DNA of 64,000 bases from Acidobacteriaceae bacterium (lineage in GTDB: Bacteria > Acidobacteriota > Terriglobia > Terriglobales > Acidobacteriaceae): assembly GCA_003134855.1 (NCBI GenBank), contig PLCS01000010.1, forward strand, positions 124,001-188,000, written 5' to 3'. The notes under the pieces were generated by a model that was given only the letters and a program-made list of their open reading frames with translations, did no database searches and was not told the DNA's origin. The translations under genes and the position numbers were made by a program. Position 1 is the first letter of the stretch. Each line of letters opens with the position of its first letter. Positions 9,845 to 20,021 of the stretch are shown one piece after another.

Positions 9845-10107
9845 AGGGTTCCCCGTGTTGATTTTAGCTCTTGCCGAGGGAAGTTGCGGAAGGCAACCCT
9901 CCTCCTGTCTTAGATGAGTTTCCTTAGAGATTTGACTCTGACTTGCGCCGCAACACAACAAAAACGAACGAGATTTTCTTGTTACTTATTGGCTAATTGT
10001 CTAATCGCTAGCGCCGATGAAAGAACTGTGGGCGCCTTTAAGTCCGTACATCGATTGCAGCAGAGGATTTCAAGGCGAGACGGCAGTTTCAGCCTGGAGC
10101 GCACCCC

Positions 10108-13053
10108 ATGTTCGACTCACGACTCGACCTCTCGCAACGCACGGCGGCTTGGCTTCTCGTCATCCTGCTGACGCCGGCGGCGGCGCTGGCCGGAGGGCCG
10201 AAGCACGTGGCCGGGGTGAGTTTCTTTAATCCGGCGGCGGTGGGCCAGCCGATTCACTGGGCGAACGGGCAGGTGAACTACTACGTCGATCAGGGGCCGT
10301 TGAACAGCGCGGTCACCAACCAGCAGGCGAAGGCGATGGTGGACGCGGCAGCGGCTCTGTGGAGCGCGATTCCGACCGCCGGGGTGACGCTGACCGACAA
10401 GGGCGCGTTGAATGAGAACGTGAGCGGCGCGAATATCGTGGTGAGCGGCACAGGCTTTACCGTAACCAACGAGCAGACCAGCCAACAGGGCCAGATGACC
10501 CAGCCGGCCGACGTGACTCCCGGAGCCACCGGCACTCCGCTGGGCGTGATCTTCGACGCCGACGGCTCGGTGATCGACGCTCTGTTTGGCGCGGGCGTGA
10601 GCGAGCAGAACAGTTGTGAGAACAACGGTGTTTATGTGTGGCTGGACAACGTGAACCCGGATGCGACGGTCGCCCACGGCATCATCGTGCTCAACGGCCT
10701 GTGCGCCACCAGCGCCAGCCTGCTGAATATGATGAGCTTTGAACTGGAGCGGGCCTTTGGGCGGATTCTTGGCCTCGACTCCGCGCAGGTGAACCCCGGC
10801 GCGCAGACGAACGGCGAGGCGGGCGGCACTCTGGGCTGGCCGGTGATGCAGCCCATCAGCGGCTTGTGCGGCTACTCCGGCGGAGACTGCATTCCTAACC
10901 CCACGGTTCTGCGCTGGGACGATATCGCCGCGCTGAACCGCATCTACCCCATCACCGCCGGCAACCTGGCCAGCTTCCTCGGCAAGCAGATTACCGCAGC
11001 CCACACGGTTTCCATCCAGGGAACGATCAGTTTTAGAAACGGCTTGGGGATGCAGGGCGTGAATGTGGTGGCGCGGCCGCTGGACACGAACGGCAACCCG
11101 CTCTATCAATACACGGTCAGCTTTGTCTCCGGCTCCTCCTTCAACGGCAATCACGGCGACCCGGTGACCGGCTTCGCCGATGCGAACGGCAACCTGCTGA
11201 CGATGTGGGGATCGAATGTTTCGTCTTTGCAGGGTTTTTTCGACCTGAGCGGTATACCGCTGCCGCCCGGGGTAACGACGGCCAACTATCAAGTGACCTT
11301 CGAGACAGTGAATCCGTTGTACATTCTGACCAACTCGGTCGGCCCATACCTGGACGGATCGCCGGCGCCTTCGGGCACGCTGGCGGCGATCTCGGTTCCG
11401 TCGATGGCCGCGGGCAGCGCGCAGACGCTCACCGTGAACGTTGCCAACTCAGCTGTAGGCGGCTCGGACGACGCCATCGGAACAGAAGCCACTCCGCGCA
11501 GCCTGGCGGCCAGTGGAATGTGGAGCGGCCGGCTCAGCCAGGTGGGCCAGACTGAATGGTTCAGCTTCCCGGTGCGCGGCGGGCGCTCCTTCACCGTGGT
11601 GACCGTGGCCTTAAACGAGAGCGGCGCGCCCACCAACGCGAAGGCGATGCCGGCGCTGGGCGTCTGGGACGCATTCGACGCGGTGGGCACGGCGGCCATC
11701 GGCTACGGCGCTGGTCTGAACGGCCTGGCTACCGGCGAGAGCTGGCTGCAGGTAAGCGCGTCGGCGGACGACGTGGTGCGCCTGGGCATTGCCGATGAGC
11801 GCGGCGACGGGCGGCCGGACTACGCCTATCAGGGATGGGTGCTCTACGCCGACACGGTCTCCCCGCAGCGGCTGACGGCCGCGGGCGGCCCGATTGTGAT
11901 TCACGGAATGGGCTTCCGCCCTACGGACACGGTGCAGGTGAATGGCCTGCAGGCCACGGTCACCAGCATCTCGCCCAACGAAATCACGGCCATCGCGCCC
12001 GCGGCCGGAAGCGGCATTACCGGCTCGGTGAACGTGGAGGTGGACGACCTGCCCATCTTCGATGCGTCTACCGTCATCGCCGGCGGCATCAGCTACGACG
12101 CGGGTACGAGTGACGCGCTGACGCTGGTGACCGCGCCGATGGGCACGGTGCCGATCGGCGTGCCGGAGCCGTTCTCGGTAATCGCGCTGGGTTCTGATCT
12201 GACTCCGGCGGGCGGAGTTTCAGTGATCTACACCGTGACCAGCGGAACGGCGACGCTGAGCTGCGGCCAGAACACTTGTACCGTAACAGCCACCGGCGAC
12301 GGCCGCGCCACCATGAATGTGACGGCAATTGGCGCAACCTGGTCGACGGTTACCGCTGCGCTGCTCAACGGCTCCAGCCTGAAAACCGAATTCGTGGGCG
12401 GAACGCCGCCTACGCTGACCTCGCTCTCGTCGATGCTCTCGCTGGCCGCGGGAGCCACCGTCACCTGGACGGCGCAGGCGCTGGCGCTGAAGAGCGGCGT
12501 TGCCTCGAGCGGCCAATCGGTGGCCTGGCAGACGAGCGGCAGCGGCATCACCTTCCAGAGCGGCGCTGTCATCACCAACTCGAGCGGCGTGGCCGCCAAG
12601 GCGCTCACCGTGGGCCCGCTGACTGCGGGGCAAACGGCGACTGCGACGGCCTGCCTGAACGGAACCAGCCAATGCATCACCTACACCGCCTTCGGCGCGC
12701 GTCCGGAGTACGCGACCCTCGAAGCCGTCTCCGGGAGTTCGCAGAGCCTGGCGGTCAGCGGCACGGCCAGCCAGTTGATCCTGCGCGTGCTGGACATGGA
12801 CGGCAACCCGATGGCCGGCGGCGCGGTCACGCTCTATCAGGCAATTTATGCCTGGACGCCGCCCTGCGGCCTGCACGGCCCTTGCGTCATGGGCACGCTG
12901 CTGGCCACGCAGGCCGCCACGGCCACTTCGGCTCTCGACGGCACTGTCACCTTCACTCCGGCGTCGCTGCCCGGCGTGGCCACGAATATGCTCGCCCTGG
13001 TCGTTACCGGCAACGCCGGCAGCGTGAACCTGGCTGTTGAGCAGCATCCATAA
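10108..13053 (+). CDS. Secreted multi-domain protein: matrixin/metzincin-like N-terminal region, pre-peptidase-type region, IPT/TIG and Ig-like domains
   Basis: N-terminal signal-like segment; HWANGQVNYYVDQGPL; degenerate RAFGRILGLDSAQV; TIG segment PIVIHGMGFRPTDTVQVNGLQATVTSISPNEITAIAP. Confidence 0.75.
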   Translation: MFDSRLDLSQRTAAWLLVILLTPAAALAGGPKHVAGVSFFNPAAVGQPIHWANGQVNYYVDQGPLNSAVTNQQAKAMVDAAAALWSAIPTAGVTLTDKGALNENVSGANIVVSGTGFTVTNEQTSQQGQMTQPADVTPGATGTPLGVIFDADGSVIDALFGAGVSEQNSCENNGVYVWLDNVNPDATVAHGIIVLNGLCATSASLLNMMSFELERAFGRILGLDSAQVNPGAQTNGEAGGTLGWPVMQPISGLCGYSGGDCIPNPTVLRWDDIAALNRIYPITAGNLASFLGKQITAAHTVSIQGTISFRNGLGMQGVNVVARPLDTNGNPLYQYTVSFVSGSSFNGNHGDPVTGFADANGNLLTMWGSNVSSLQGFFDLSGIPLPPGVTTANYQVTFETVNPLYILTNSVGPYLDGSPAPSGTLAAISVPSMAAGSAQTLTVNVANSAVGGSDDAIGTEATPRSLAASGMWSGRLSQVGQTEWFSFPVRGGRSFTVVTVALNESGAPTNAKAMPALGVWDAFDAVGTAAIGYGAGLNGLATGESWLQVSASADDVVRLGIADERGDGRPDYAYQGWVLYADTVSPQRLTAAGGPIVIHGMGFRPTDTVQVNGLQATVTSISPNEITAIAPAAGSGITGSVNVEVDDLPIFDASTVIAGGISYDAGTSDALTLVTAPMGTVPIGVPEPFSVIALGSDLTPAGGVSVIYTVTSGTATLSCGQNTCTVTATGDGRATMNVTAIGATWSTVTAALLNGSSLKTEFVGGTPPTLTSLSSMLSLAAGATVTWTAQALALKSGVASSGQSVAWQTSGSGITFQSGAVITNSSGVAAKALTVGPLTAGQTATATACLNGTSQCITYTAFGARPEYATLEAVSGSSQSLAVSGTASQLILRVLDMDGNPMAGGAVTLYQAIYAWTPPCGLHGPCVMGTLLATQAATATSALDGTVTFTPASLPGVATNMLALVVTGNAGSVNLAVEQHP

Positions 13054-13125
13054 TCAGCCGCACCATTACCCGGCAGCCTGTCACTTATCGTTCCCTCACG
13101 CATCTGATAAGGAGAGGCGCACACC

Positions 13126-14487
13126 GTGGGCGAATTGACCAGACCGCTCGAACCATCGCTGGCTCGCCGTCCTCGCGTGGTGATCGTCGGCGGAGGCTTT
13201 GCCGGCCTTCACGCGGCCAAAGGGCTGGCCCGTTTGCCAGTGGACGTAACCGTGGTGGATCGGCGCAACCATCACACCTTCCAGCCGCTGCTCTACCAGG
13301 TGGCGCTGGCGGTGCTCTCGCCGGCCGACATTGCCCAGCCCATCCGCACCATCCTGCGCCGCCAACAGAATACCCAGGTGCTGATGGACGAAGTGGTGAG
13401 CATCGACGCGGCGGCGCGGCGGGTGGCGCTGGCCAGCGGCGCCGAGCTCCCTTATGACTACCTGGTGCTGGCCACCGGGGCCACTCACTCCTACTTTGGC
13501 CGCAACGACTGGGCGCCGTTTGCGCCGGGACTCAAGACGATCGAGGACGCCACCGAGATTCGCCGCCGGGTGCTGCTGGCCTTCGAGCTGGCCGAACGCC
13601 AGATGGTCGAGCACGGCTGGCACCCGCCGCTCAATTTCGTCGTCATCGGAGCCGGACCCACGGGCGTTGAGCTTGCCGGCGCCATCTCCGACATTGCTCA
13701 GCTTTACATGCGCCACGACTTCCGGCACATCGATCCCGCCAAGGCGAGGGTTCTGTTGCTAGAGGGCTCGCCCCGCGTGCTGGGAGCCTACCCGGAAGAC
13801 CTCTCCGCTAAAGCCGAAGCCGCGCTGGGCAGGCTGGGCGTCGAGGTCCATACCCTCACCCACGTCACAGGGATCGGGCCGGGCTGGGTGGAGATGGCCG
13901 GCAAACGAATGGACGCCGTTGTGACACTCTGGGCCGCCGGCGTCGAGGCTTCGCCGCTGGGCAGCCTGCTGGGCGCGCCACTCGACCGGCGCGGCTCGGT
14001 CCTGGTGGATGACCGGCTCAATCCGCTAGGGCTGCCCGAAGTCTTCGTGCTGGGTGACCTGGCCCACTTCGAGCTGGGCGGCAATCAAGTTCCTGGCGTG
14101 GCCCAGCCTGCGATGCAAATGGGCGACCACGTCGCCAGGATGCTGGCCGCCGATCTGGCTGGCCGGCCACGACCCGCATTCCGCTACTTCGACAAAGGCG
14201 ACATGGCCACCATCGGGCGCATGGATGCGGTGGCCAAGGTCGAATGGCCATTCAAGGCCCACATGAGCGGCTTTCCCGCCTGGGCTGCCTGGCTCGTCGT
14301 ACACATCTTCTTCCTCATAGGCTTCCGCAACCGGCTCTCGGTCTTTGCCGCCTGGATCTGGACCTATTTCACCTTCACCCGCGGCGCGCGCCTCATCACC
14401 GGCGATCAGCGGCTGCCCGGCTGGCAAGATCAGATAGACACCGGACCGGGCGAAGCAGCGAAGAAGCTCAGATCCAAAACTGTCTAG
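13126..14487 (+). CDS. NAD(P)/FAD-dependent oxidoreductase, type II NADH dehydrogenase-like
   Basis: VVIVGGGFAGLHAAKGLA, RRNHHTFQPLLYQVA, VVIGAGPTGVELAGAI; C-terminal membrane segment. Confidence 0.92.
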   Translation: MGELTRPLEPSLARRPRVVIVGGGFAGLHAAKGLARLPVDVTVVDRRNHHTFQPLLYQVALAVLSPADIAQPIRTILRRQQNTQVLMDEVVSIDAAARRVALASGAELPYDYLVLATGATHSYFGRNDWAPFAPGLKTIEDATEIRRRVLLAFELAERQMVEHGWHPPLNFVVIGAGPTGVELAGAISDIAQLYMRHDFRHIDPAKARVLLLEGSPRVLGAYPEDLSAKAEAALGRLGVEVHTLTHVTGIGPGWVEMAGKRMDAVVTLWAAGVEASPLGSLLGAPLDRRGSVLVDDRLNPLGLPEVFVLGDLAHFELGGNQVPGVAQPAMQMGDHVARMLAADLAGRPRPAFRYFDKGDMATIGRMDAVAKVEWPFKAHMSGFPAWAAWLVVHIFFLIGFRNRLSVFAAWIWTYFTFTRGARLITGDQRLPGWQDQIDTGPGEAAKKLRSKTV

Positions 14488-14502
14488 TAAACTGGAAGAG
14501 CG

Positions 14503-15882
14503 ATGCTCGATTCAAATTTCTTAGCCAAGAATTGGCCAGATGTCAGACCGAAGTTGCTTGCGCGAGGGGCTTCAGAAGAAGCCCTCGACAAATTCACGAC
14601 CCTCCTCTTGATGCGGCGTCAAGCCATCACGTTTGCCGAGACGAAGCTTTCTGAAATCAACGATCTGAATCAAATAATCGCTCAACGGAAGCGCAGCGGC
14701 CTCAACGCTGACGACCTGCTCGCGAAAGCGGCAGATCTAAAGGCAAATGTTGATGAATTCCGTAGACTTGCCACCTCAGCTGACAAACAATTCTTTGACG
14801 CGAGGGCAGTTCTCCCAAACCTCACGCGGCCCGAGGTTCCAGATGGCACATCAGAGGCCGACAACCTCACGGTCAAAACCTGGGGTGAGAAGACGGCTTT
14901 TGATTTTGAGGCGAAACCGCACTGGGAGCTGGGCGAGGCGCTGGGGATTCTCGATCTGGAACGGGCGGCCAAGCTGAGCGGCGCACGCTTTGCTGTCTAC
15001 ATGGGCGCGGGAGCGCGCCTCGAACGCGCTCTGGTCAGCTTCATGCTCGATCTGCACACGCAAAAGCACGGCTACACCGAAGTCCTCCCGCCGTTCATGG
15101 TTAATAGCAAGTCCCTCTTCGGGACCGGCAATTTGCCCAAGTTTGGCGAAGATCTCTTCCGCTGTGCGGAGATTCTGCCGGAAGGTGACATTGTCTTGAA
15201 GATGATTTCTGACGCCTTCGAAGGAAGTTCTGAGAAGGTTGAGGACTATGGTCGCTTTTCGGACCACTGGCTGATTCCCACCGCCGAGGTCCCGGTTACG
15301 AATTTGTATCGGGACGAGATTCTCGACGAGGCGCGGCTGCCGATCTGCCTGACGGCTTACACGCCCTGCTTCCGCGCCGAGGCGGGCGCGGCGGGCAAGG
15401 ACACGCGCGGCATCATCCGCCAGCATCAATTCCAAAAGGTCGAGATGGTCAAGTTCACCCGGCCTGAAGACTCCGACGCCGAGCACGAAAAATTGACTCG
15501 CAACGCGGAGGAGATTCTGGAGACGCTCGGCCTGCCCTATCGCCGCGTACTGCTCTGCACAGGCGACACCGGCTTCTCCTCGGCAAAAACATTTGATCTG
15601 GAGGTCTGGCTGCCGGGCCAGCAGCTTTATCGCGAAATCTCTTCCTGCTCGAACTTCGAGAGCTTTCAGGCGCGACGGGCCAACATCCGTTACCGGACGG
15701 CGGGCGCGAAGGGCAAGCCGGAGTTTGTCCACACATTGAATGGCAGCGGACTGGCCGTGGGACGGACGTGGCTGGCGATTGTCGAAAACTATCAGCAGGC
15801 CGACGGCTCTGTGCTGATTCCAGAGGCGCTGCGGCCTTACATGGGCGGGTTGGAGCGCATCACACGGCAAGGGGCACAATGA
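14503..15882 (+). CDS. serS: Seryl-tRNA synthetase
   Basis: [14 protein letters not shown]...; class II motifs [29 protein letters not shown] and [12 protein letters not shown]-like [11 protein letters not shown]. Confidence 0.97.
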   Translation: MLDSNFLAKNWPDVRPKLLARGASEEALDKFTTLLLMRRQAITFAETKLSEINDLNQIIAQRKRSGLNADDLLAKAADLKANVDEFRRLATSADKQFFDARAVLPNLTRPEVPDGTSEADNLTVKTWGEKTAFDFEAKPHWELGEALGILDLERAAKLSGARFAVYMGAGARLERALVSFMLDLHTQKHGYTEVLPPFMVNSKSLFGTGNLPKFGEDLFRCAEILPEGDIVLKMISDAFEGSSEKVEDYGRFSDHWLIPTAEVPVTNLYRDEILDEARLPICLTAYTPCFRAEAGAAGKDTRGIIRQHQFQKVEMVKFTRPEDSDAEHEKLTRNAEEILETLGLPYRRVLLCTGDTGFSSAKTFDLEVWLPGQQLYREISSCSNFESFQARRANIRYRTAGAKGKPEFVHTLNGSGLAVGRTWLAIVENYQQADGSVLIPEALRPYMGGLERITRQGAQ

Positions 15883-16256
15883 AGAAACTTCTGAAGAGCT
15901 ACTTTTACTGGACTTACCCGCGCGGCTGCTTCCACTACGACGTGATGGTAACGCTGATTCTATTGTTCATCTTCGTCACGCCGCATCGGTGGAACTACGG
16001 CGACAGGCATTCGAACGCCGCCGGACCGCCGCATCCCATCCAGGTGATCGGCGACGGCGGCCGCGGGCTGATCATCACCGTGCAAGCCGCGGATGTTGAC
16101 CTTGACTTGAATTCCACGGCCTCGCCCCAGGCGGTGAAGAAGGCCCTGCACAGGGCCATTGAGCCGGTCACAGGCGACGCCGTCTTTGTCACGCGCTGGG
16201 AGACCGTGCAAGACGCCCAGGGCAATCTCTCCTGGAAGGTTTGGGCGCGGCGGTAA
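15879..16256 (+). CDS. Conserved hypothetical small membrane protein
   Basis: ATG overlaps serS stop (ATGA); [35 protein letters not shown] with one TM. Confidence 0.7.
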   Translation: MKKLLKSYFYWTYPRGCFHYDVMVTLILLFIFVTPHRWNYGDRHSNAAGPPHPIQVIGDGGRGLIITVQAADVDLDLNSTASPQAVKKALHRAIEPVTGDAVFVTRWETVQDAQGNLSWKVWARR

Positions 16257-16259
16257 TGA

Positions 16260-16313
16260 CAGCTTCTAGCCACTAGCTCCTAGCTAGAAGCTAGAGGCTA
16301 GCAGCTAGCAAAC
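16260..16313. repeat. Low-complexity AGCTTCTAGC-type intergenic hairpin repeat
   Basis: cagcttctagccactagctcctagctagaagctagaggctagcagctagc; 7-9 nt units, self-complementary. Confidence 0.7.
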
Positions 16314-16328
16314 AAAATAAGGAAACCC

Positions 16329-17036
16329 ATGCATCAAGGAAGAAGACTTGTTATTACCGCGTTGATAGCCACGCTTCTGCTTGCGGCGCGCATGGCCATT
16401 GCCGCCCCGGCCGATGAAATGGCAAAGGACGCAGTGCTGCGCCGCCTGGATGTTGCCGCGGCCAACTTCCACTCCACCTCCGCCGACTTCGAGTTCGACG
16501 CCGTTGAAACCGATCCAATCCCCGACAAGGACGTACAGAAGGGCACGGTCTACTACGAGCGCAAGGGCAACTCCTTCCAGATGGCCGCGCATATCCACGA
16601 GCTGAACGGAAAAATTGCGTCGAAGGTGTACTCCTACACGCGAGGAGTCTTCAATTTGTATGAAAAGCTGACTAATCAGGTAACCAGATTCAGCAAAGTA
16701 AGCCAATATGAGAGCTACCTGATGCTGGGCTTTGGCGCCAGCGGCAAGGATCTCGAGCAGAAATGGGATATCAAGTACCTGGGTCCCGAAGTGATTGACG
16801 GCGTGAAGACCGATAAGCTCGAAATGGTGGCCAAGGATCCTGCGGTGAGGAAAAACATTCCGAAGGTCACAATCTGGCTGGACACCGAGCGGGCGGTAAG
16901 CCTGAAACAGGTTTTCGAAGAGGGTCCCGGGCAATACCGAGTCTGCTTCTACTTCAATTTCAAGACCAATCAACCGCTTCCCGCTGACGCCTTCACCTTC
17001 AAGACCGACAAGCAGACGGTGGTCGTGAACCGGTAG
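16329..17036 (+). CDS. Outer membrane lipoprotein-sorting (LolA-like) protein
   Basis: Signal peptide, VLRRLDVAAANFHSTSADFEFDAVETDPIPDKDVQKGTVYYERKG. Confidence 0.75.
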   Translation: MHQGRRLVITALIATLLLAARMAIAAPADEMAKDAVLRRLDVAAANFHSTSADFEFDAVETDPIPDKDVQKGTVYYERKGNSFQMAAHIHELNGKIASKVYSYTRGVFNLYEKLTNQVTRFSKVSQYESYLMLGFGASGKDLEQKWDIKYLGPEVIDGVKTDKLEMVAKDPAVRKNIPKVTIWLDTERAVSLKQVFEEGPGQYRVCFYFNFKTNQPLPADAFTFKTDKQTVVVNR

Positions 17037-17098
17037 AGAGCCGGGAGCCTGCAAACGCACGATGCGATAAGCTGAAAATCAGGAGATCAAGCAGAACG

Positions 17099-18253
17099 AT
17101 GTCCACTTCCCCCTGCAAATACTCAACTCTTGCCGTTCATGCCGGGCAGTACCCGGACCCGCTGACGGGCGCCGTGAATGTGCCTGTTTACCTTTCTTCG
17201 ACCTTTGAGCTGACCGGCATCGGCACCGACCGCGGCTGGGACTACTCGCGCGCCGGCAACCCGACGCGGGACCGGCTGGAAGAGGCGCTGGCGGCGCTGG
17301 AAGGCGGCACGAGCGCCCATGCGTTTACCACCGGGATGGCGGCAATCTCGGCGCTGGTGGCGATGCTGCGCGCCGGCGACCACCTGATCTGCTCCAAGGA
17401 CGTGTATGCCGGCACGGTGCGGCTCTTCGACCGCATCGTGTCGGGCTATGGCATCGAGATTGAGTACGTGGACACCAGCAACCTCGAAGCGGTTGCCGCG
17501 GCGATCCGGCCCTCGACCAAGCTGATTCACATCGAGACGCCCAGCAATCCGCTGATGGTGCTGACCGACATCGCCGGTGTCAGCCAGATCGCCCACGCGC
17601 GCGGCATCGAGGTCAGCGTGGACAATACCTTTCTGTCGCCGGTGCTGCAAAGCCCGCTGGCGCTGGGCGCGGACATTGTGATGCACTCGACGACGAAGTA
17701 CCTGAACGGCCACTCGGACGGGCTGGGCGGGGCGCTGATCGGCTCCACGCCCGAGCACAAGGAGCGGTTTCTGCTGGTGCAGAAGGCGGCCGGCGGCGTG
17801 ATGTCGCCCTTTGAGTGCTTCCTGGTGCTGCGCGGCATCAAGACGCTGCCGCTGCGGATCAAGCAGCACGAGGAAAATGGCCGCGCCGTGGCGGAGTTTC
17901 TCTCCACGCATCCCAAGGTGAATAAGCTGGCTTATCCGGGTCTGAAGAGCAATCCGCAGTACGATCTGGCCGTGAAGCAGCAAAAGGGATTTGGTTCGAT
18001 GATGAGCTTCGAGGTGGAGTCGCGCGAGGCCGCGGGACGGTTCCTGGCGGCGATCAAAATCTTCCTCAGCGCAGAGTCGCTGGGCGGGGTCGAATCGTTG
18101 GCCTCGCACTCGGCCACGACCACGCACGGCTCGGTGAGCGAAGAGGTGCGCGCATCGATGGGAATCACGCAGGGACGCATCCGGCTCTCGATCGGCATCG
18201 AGGACAAGGAAGACCTGATCGCCGATTTGGAGCAGGCGCTGGCGGCGGTGTAG
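17099..18253 (+). CDS. Cystathionine gamma-synthase-family PLP-dependent trans-sulfuration enzyme
   Basis: YSRAGNPTRDRLEEALAALEGG, VMHSTTKYLNGHSDGLGG (PLP Lys), SLGGVESLASHSATTTH. Confidence 0.94.
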   Translation: MSTSPCKYSTLAVHAGQYPDPLTGAVNVPVYLSSTFELTGIGTDRGWDYSRAGNPTRDRLEEALAALEGGTSAHAFTTGMAAISALVAMLRAGDHLICSKDVYAGTVRLFDRIVSGYGIEIEYVDTSNLEAVAAAIRPSTKLIHIETPSNPLMVLTDIAGVSQIAHARGIEVSVDNTFLSPVLQSPLALGADIVMHSTTKYLNGHSDGLGGALIGSTPEHKERFLLVQKAAGGVMSPFECFLVLRGIKTLPLRIKQHEENGRAVAEFLSTHPKVNKLAYPGLKSNPQYDLAVKQQKGFGSMMSFEVESREAAGRFLAAIKIFLSAESLGGVESLASHSATTTHGSVSEEVRASMGITQGRIRLSIGIEDKEDLIADLEQALAAV

Positions 18254-18260
18254 GAGGCTC

Positions 18261-18992
18261 ATGCCAGAATCGACGCTTCTCATCGGCATCGACACCTGCG
18301 GCCCCTCGGGTTCGGTGGCGCTAGGGCGCTGGGACGGCCAGGCCGTTGAGATTCTTGGACAAATTGAGCTGGAAGGGCGCAGCTACTCCTCTACTTTGGT
18401 TGCGGCTGTCGGCGAGTTGCTCGGACGAACCAGTATGCAACTTGGTCTGCTCGATGCAATCGTGGCCGTCAACGGTCCCGGCAGCTTCACCGGCGTGCGC
18501 GTGGGCTTGAGCGCCGTGAAGGGTCTCGCCGAGGCGGCGCGGATTCCGGTAATCGCCGTTTCGCGGCTGGAGGTGCTGGCGGCGAAGGTCGGGGCCCCCA
18601 GCGGCAGGTCTTCGTCGCTGGGGTGGCAAGCTGGCGTGGAATCGGCGGCTCTCGATGCGCATCGCCACGAGGTCTACTTGCGGCTGGGTGTGCGTGGTGA
18701 GCAGGGAAGGGAACTGCTGGCCGGTGCGCATGAGCTTGCGGCCATTGAAGCTATGCCCCCCCGGATCGCCATCTGCGACGAGGCGGCCGCCCTGCTGCTG
18801 GCTTCGGCTTGGCCGCAGGCAGAACTGATCCGCACCGCCGCGCCCACCGCCGCCGACGCGCTTCAGCTCTGCGCGCCGCGCGTCGCCGCCGGCGTGTTCG
18901 TCGATCTCGCGCTGCTGGACGGCCATTACCTGCGCCGCTCGGATGCGGAGATATTTGGCGAGCCGGCTGCGGCGGAGCCGCAACGCCCATGA
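18261..18992 (+). CDS. tsaB: tRNA threonylcarbamoyladenosine biosynthesis protein TsaB
   Basis: IDTCGPSGSVALG, VAVNGPGSFTGVRVGLSAVKGLAEA, AALDAHRHEVYL; carries a 12-codon family B repeat. Confidence 0.92.
   Translation: MPESTLLIGIDTCGPSGSVALGRWDGQAVEILGQIELEGRSYSSTLVAAVGELLGRTSMQLGLLDAIVAVNGPGSFTGVRVGLSAVKGLAEAARIPVIAVSRLEVLAAKVGAPSGRSSSLGWQAGVESAALDAHRHEVYLRLGVRGEQGRELLAGAHELAAIEAMPPRIAICDEAAALLLASAWPQAELIRTAAPTAADALQLCAPRVAAGVFVDLALLDGHYLRRSDAEIFGEPAAAEPQRP
18591..18626 (+). repeat. 36-bp palindromic repeat family B, in-frame within tsaB
   Basis: ggggcccccagcggcaggtcttcgtcgctggggtgg = GAPSGRSSSLGW. Confidence 0.88.
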
Positions 18993-19462
18993 CTCCCCTT
19001 TTCCCCTCCGCTCTTATCCGCCGCATGACCCCTGCGGACCTCGACCGGGTGATGGAGATCGCCGAGAGCCTGAAGGAGGCGCCCCAATGGCCCCGCTCCG
19101 CCTACCTGACCGCGCTGCATCCCGAAGCCGCGCCGCGCCGCATTGCGCTGCTGGCCGATGATTCCATCACCGGCGTTGTTGCCGGATTTGCCGTGGCCAG
19201 TCTGCTGCCGCCGGAGGCGGAGCTGGAGATGATCGCGGTGGCTCCCACGGCCCAGCGGCGGGGACTGGCCCGGCAGCTATTTTTTTCTCTGGCCGCGGAG
19301 CTCCGCACGGCAGAGGTTTTTGGGGTTATTCTGGAGGTGCGCGCCACCAACCAGCCGGCGCTTGAGCTTTACCGGCGGTTGGGTTTTGTGGAAACCGGCC
19401 GCAGATTGCGCTACTACCATGATCCAGTTGAAGATGCGATCCTGATGCGCCTCCGGCTTTGA
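18989..19462 (+). CDS. rimI: Ribosomal-protein-alanine N-acetyltransferase RimI-like GNAT
   Basis: ATGA overlap with tsaB; MIAVAPTAQRRGLARQLF, VRATNQPALELYRRLGFVETGRRLRYY. Confidence 0.9.
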   Translation: MTPLFPSALIRRMTPADLDRVMEIAESLKEAPQWPRSAYLTALHPEAAPRRIALLADDSITGVVAGFAVASLLPPEAELEMIAVAPTAQRRGLARQLFFSLAAELRTAEVFGVILEVRATNQPALELYRRLGFVETGRRLRYYHDPVEDAILMRLRL

Positions 19463-19652
19463 GAGCCCCGCGCCTCAGGCTGACCGAAGACTGATTCCGC
19501 GCGTCTAACGGAACAGGTGGTGATTGCCGTCACGCAAGACGCCTTTCCGCGCTGAATTCCACAGCCGGAGGTTACTTCCGGTTCTTTTTGGCTTGCGAAG
19601 TACGCTGTGAAGGCGATATATGTAAGTGTTCCTTAACAAACGGAGGTGCCGG

Positions 19653-19862
19653 ATGGATGAAGTACAGGATTCCACGCTGAGCGCAGAAATAGATCGCCTG
19701 CAAGTCGAACATCGTCATTACGCTCAGCGGCTGGAAGAGTTGCTGCAAAAGCCGTATCTCTCCACAGAGGAGCAGATCGAGGAAATCAAGCTCAAGAAGC
19801 TAAAGCTGCACGCCAAGGACCTGATCTTCTCCCTGGAGCGCAGATTGCCGGTCACTGCTTAG
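19653..19862 (+). CDS. Small DUF465-like protein
   Basis: SD ggaggtg then MDEVQDSTLSAEIDRLQVEHRHYAQRLEELLQKPYLSTEEQIEEIKLKKLKLHAKD. Confidence 0.75.
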   Translation: MDEVQDSTLSAEIDRLQVEHRHYAQRLEELLQKPYLSTEEQIEEIKLKKLKLHAKDLIFSLERRLPVTA

Positions 19863-20021
19863 GTTTTTTACGGCAACGTTGAACGCAGGCGATTTGTCCG
19901 AGCGCCAGTCCTGCGCGGCCTCCGAGTGGGGAGTGTGCCACACGCGCCGCGCATTGCTGTGTCTGCAAGCGAACCGAATGGCCGTCCCAGATACACGCAC
20001 CAGTAAACAAGGAGGTTCGAT

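Noticed and set aside
8858-9913. Long plus-strand ORF (351 aa)
   Set aside because: Antisense shadow of trxB; repetitive Arg/Gly/Ala-rich translation with no motifs, typical of high-GC antisense frames.
12220-13047. Minus-strand 275-aa ORF
   Set aside because: Antisense to the Ig/TIG protein; low-complexity.
14851-15879. Minus-strand 342-aa ORF
   Set aside because: Antisense to serS, no motif support.
17123-18295. Minus-strand 390-aa ORF
   Set aside because: Antisense to the cystathionine gamma-synthase-family gene; His/Arg/Gln-rich shadow.
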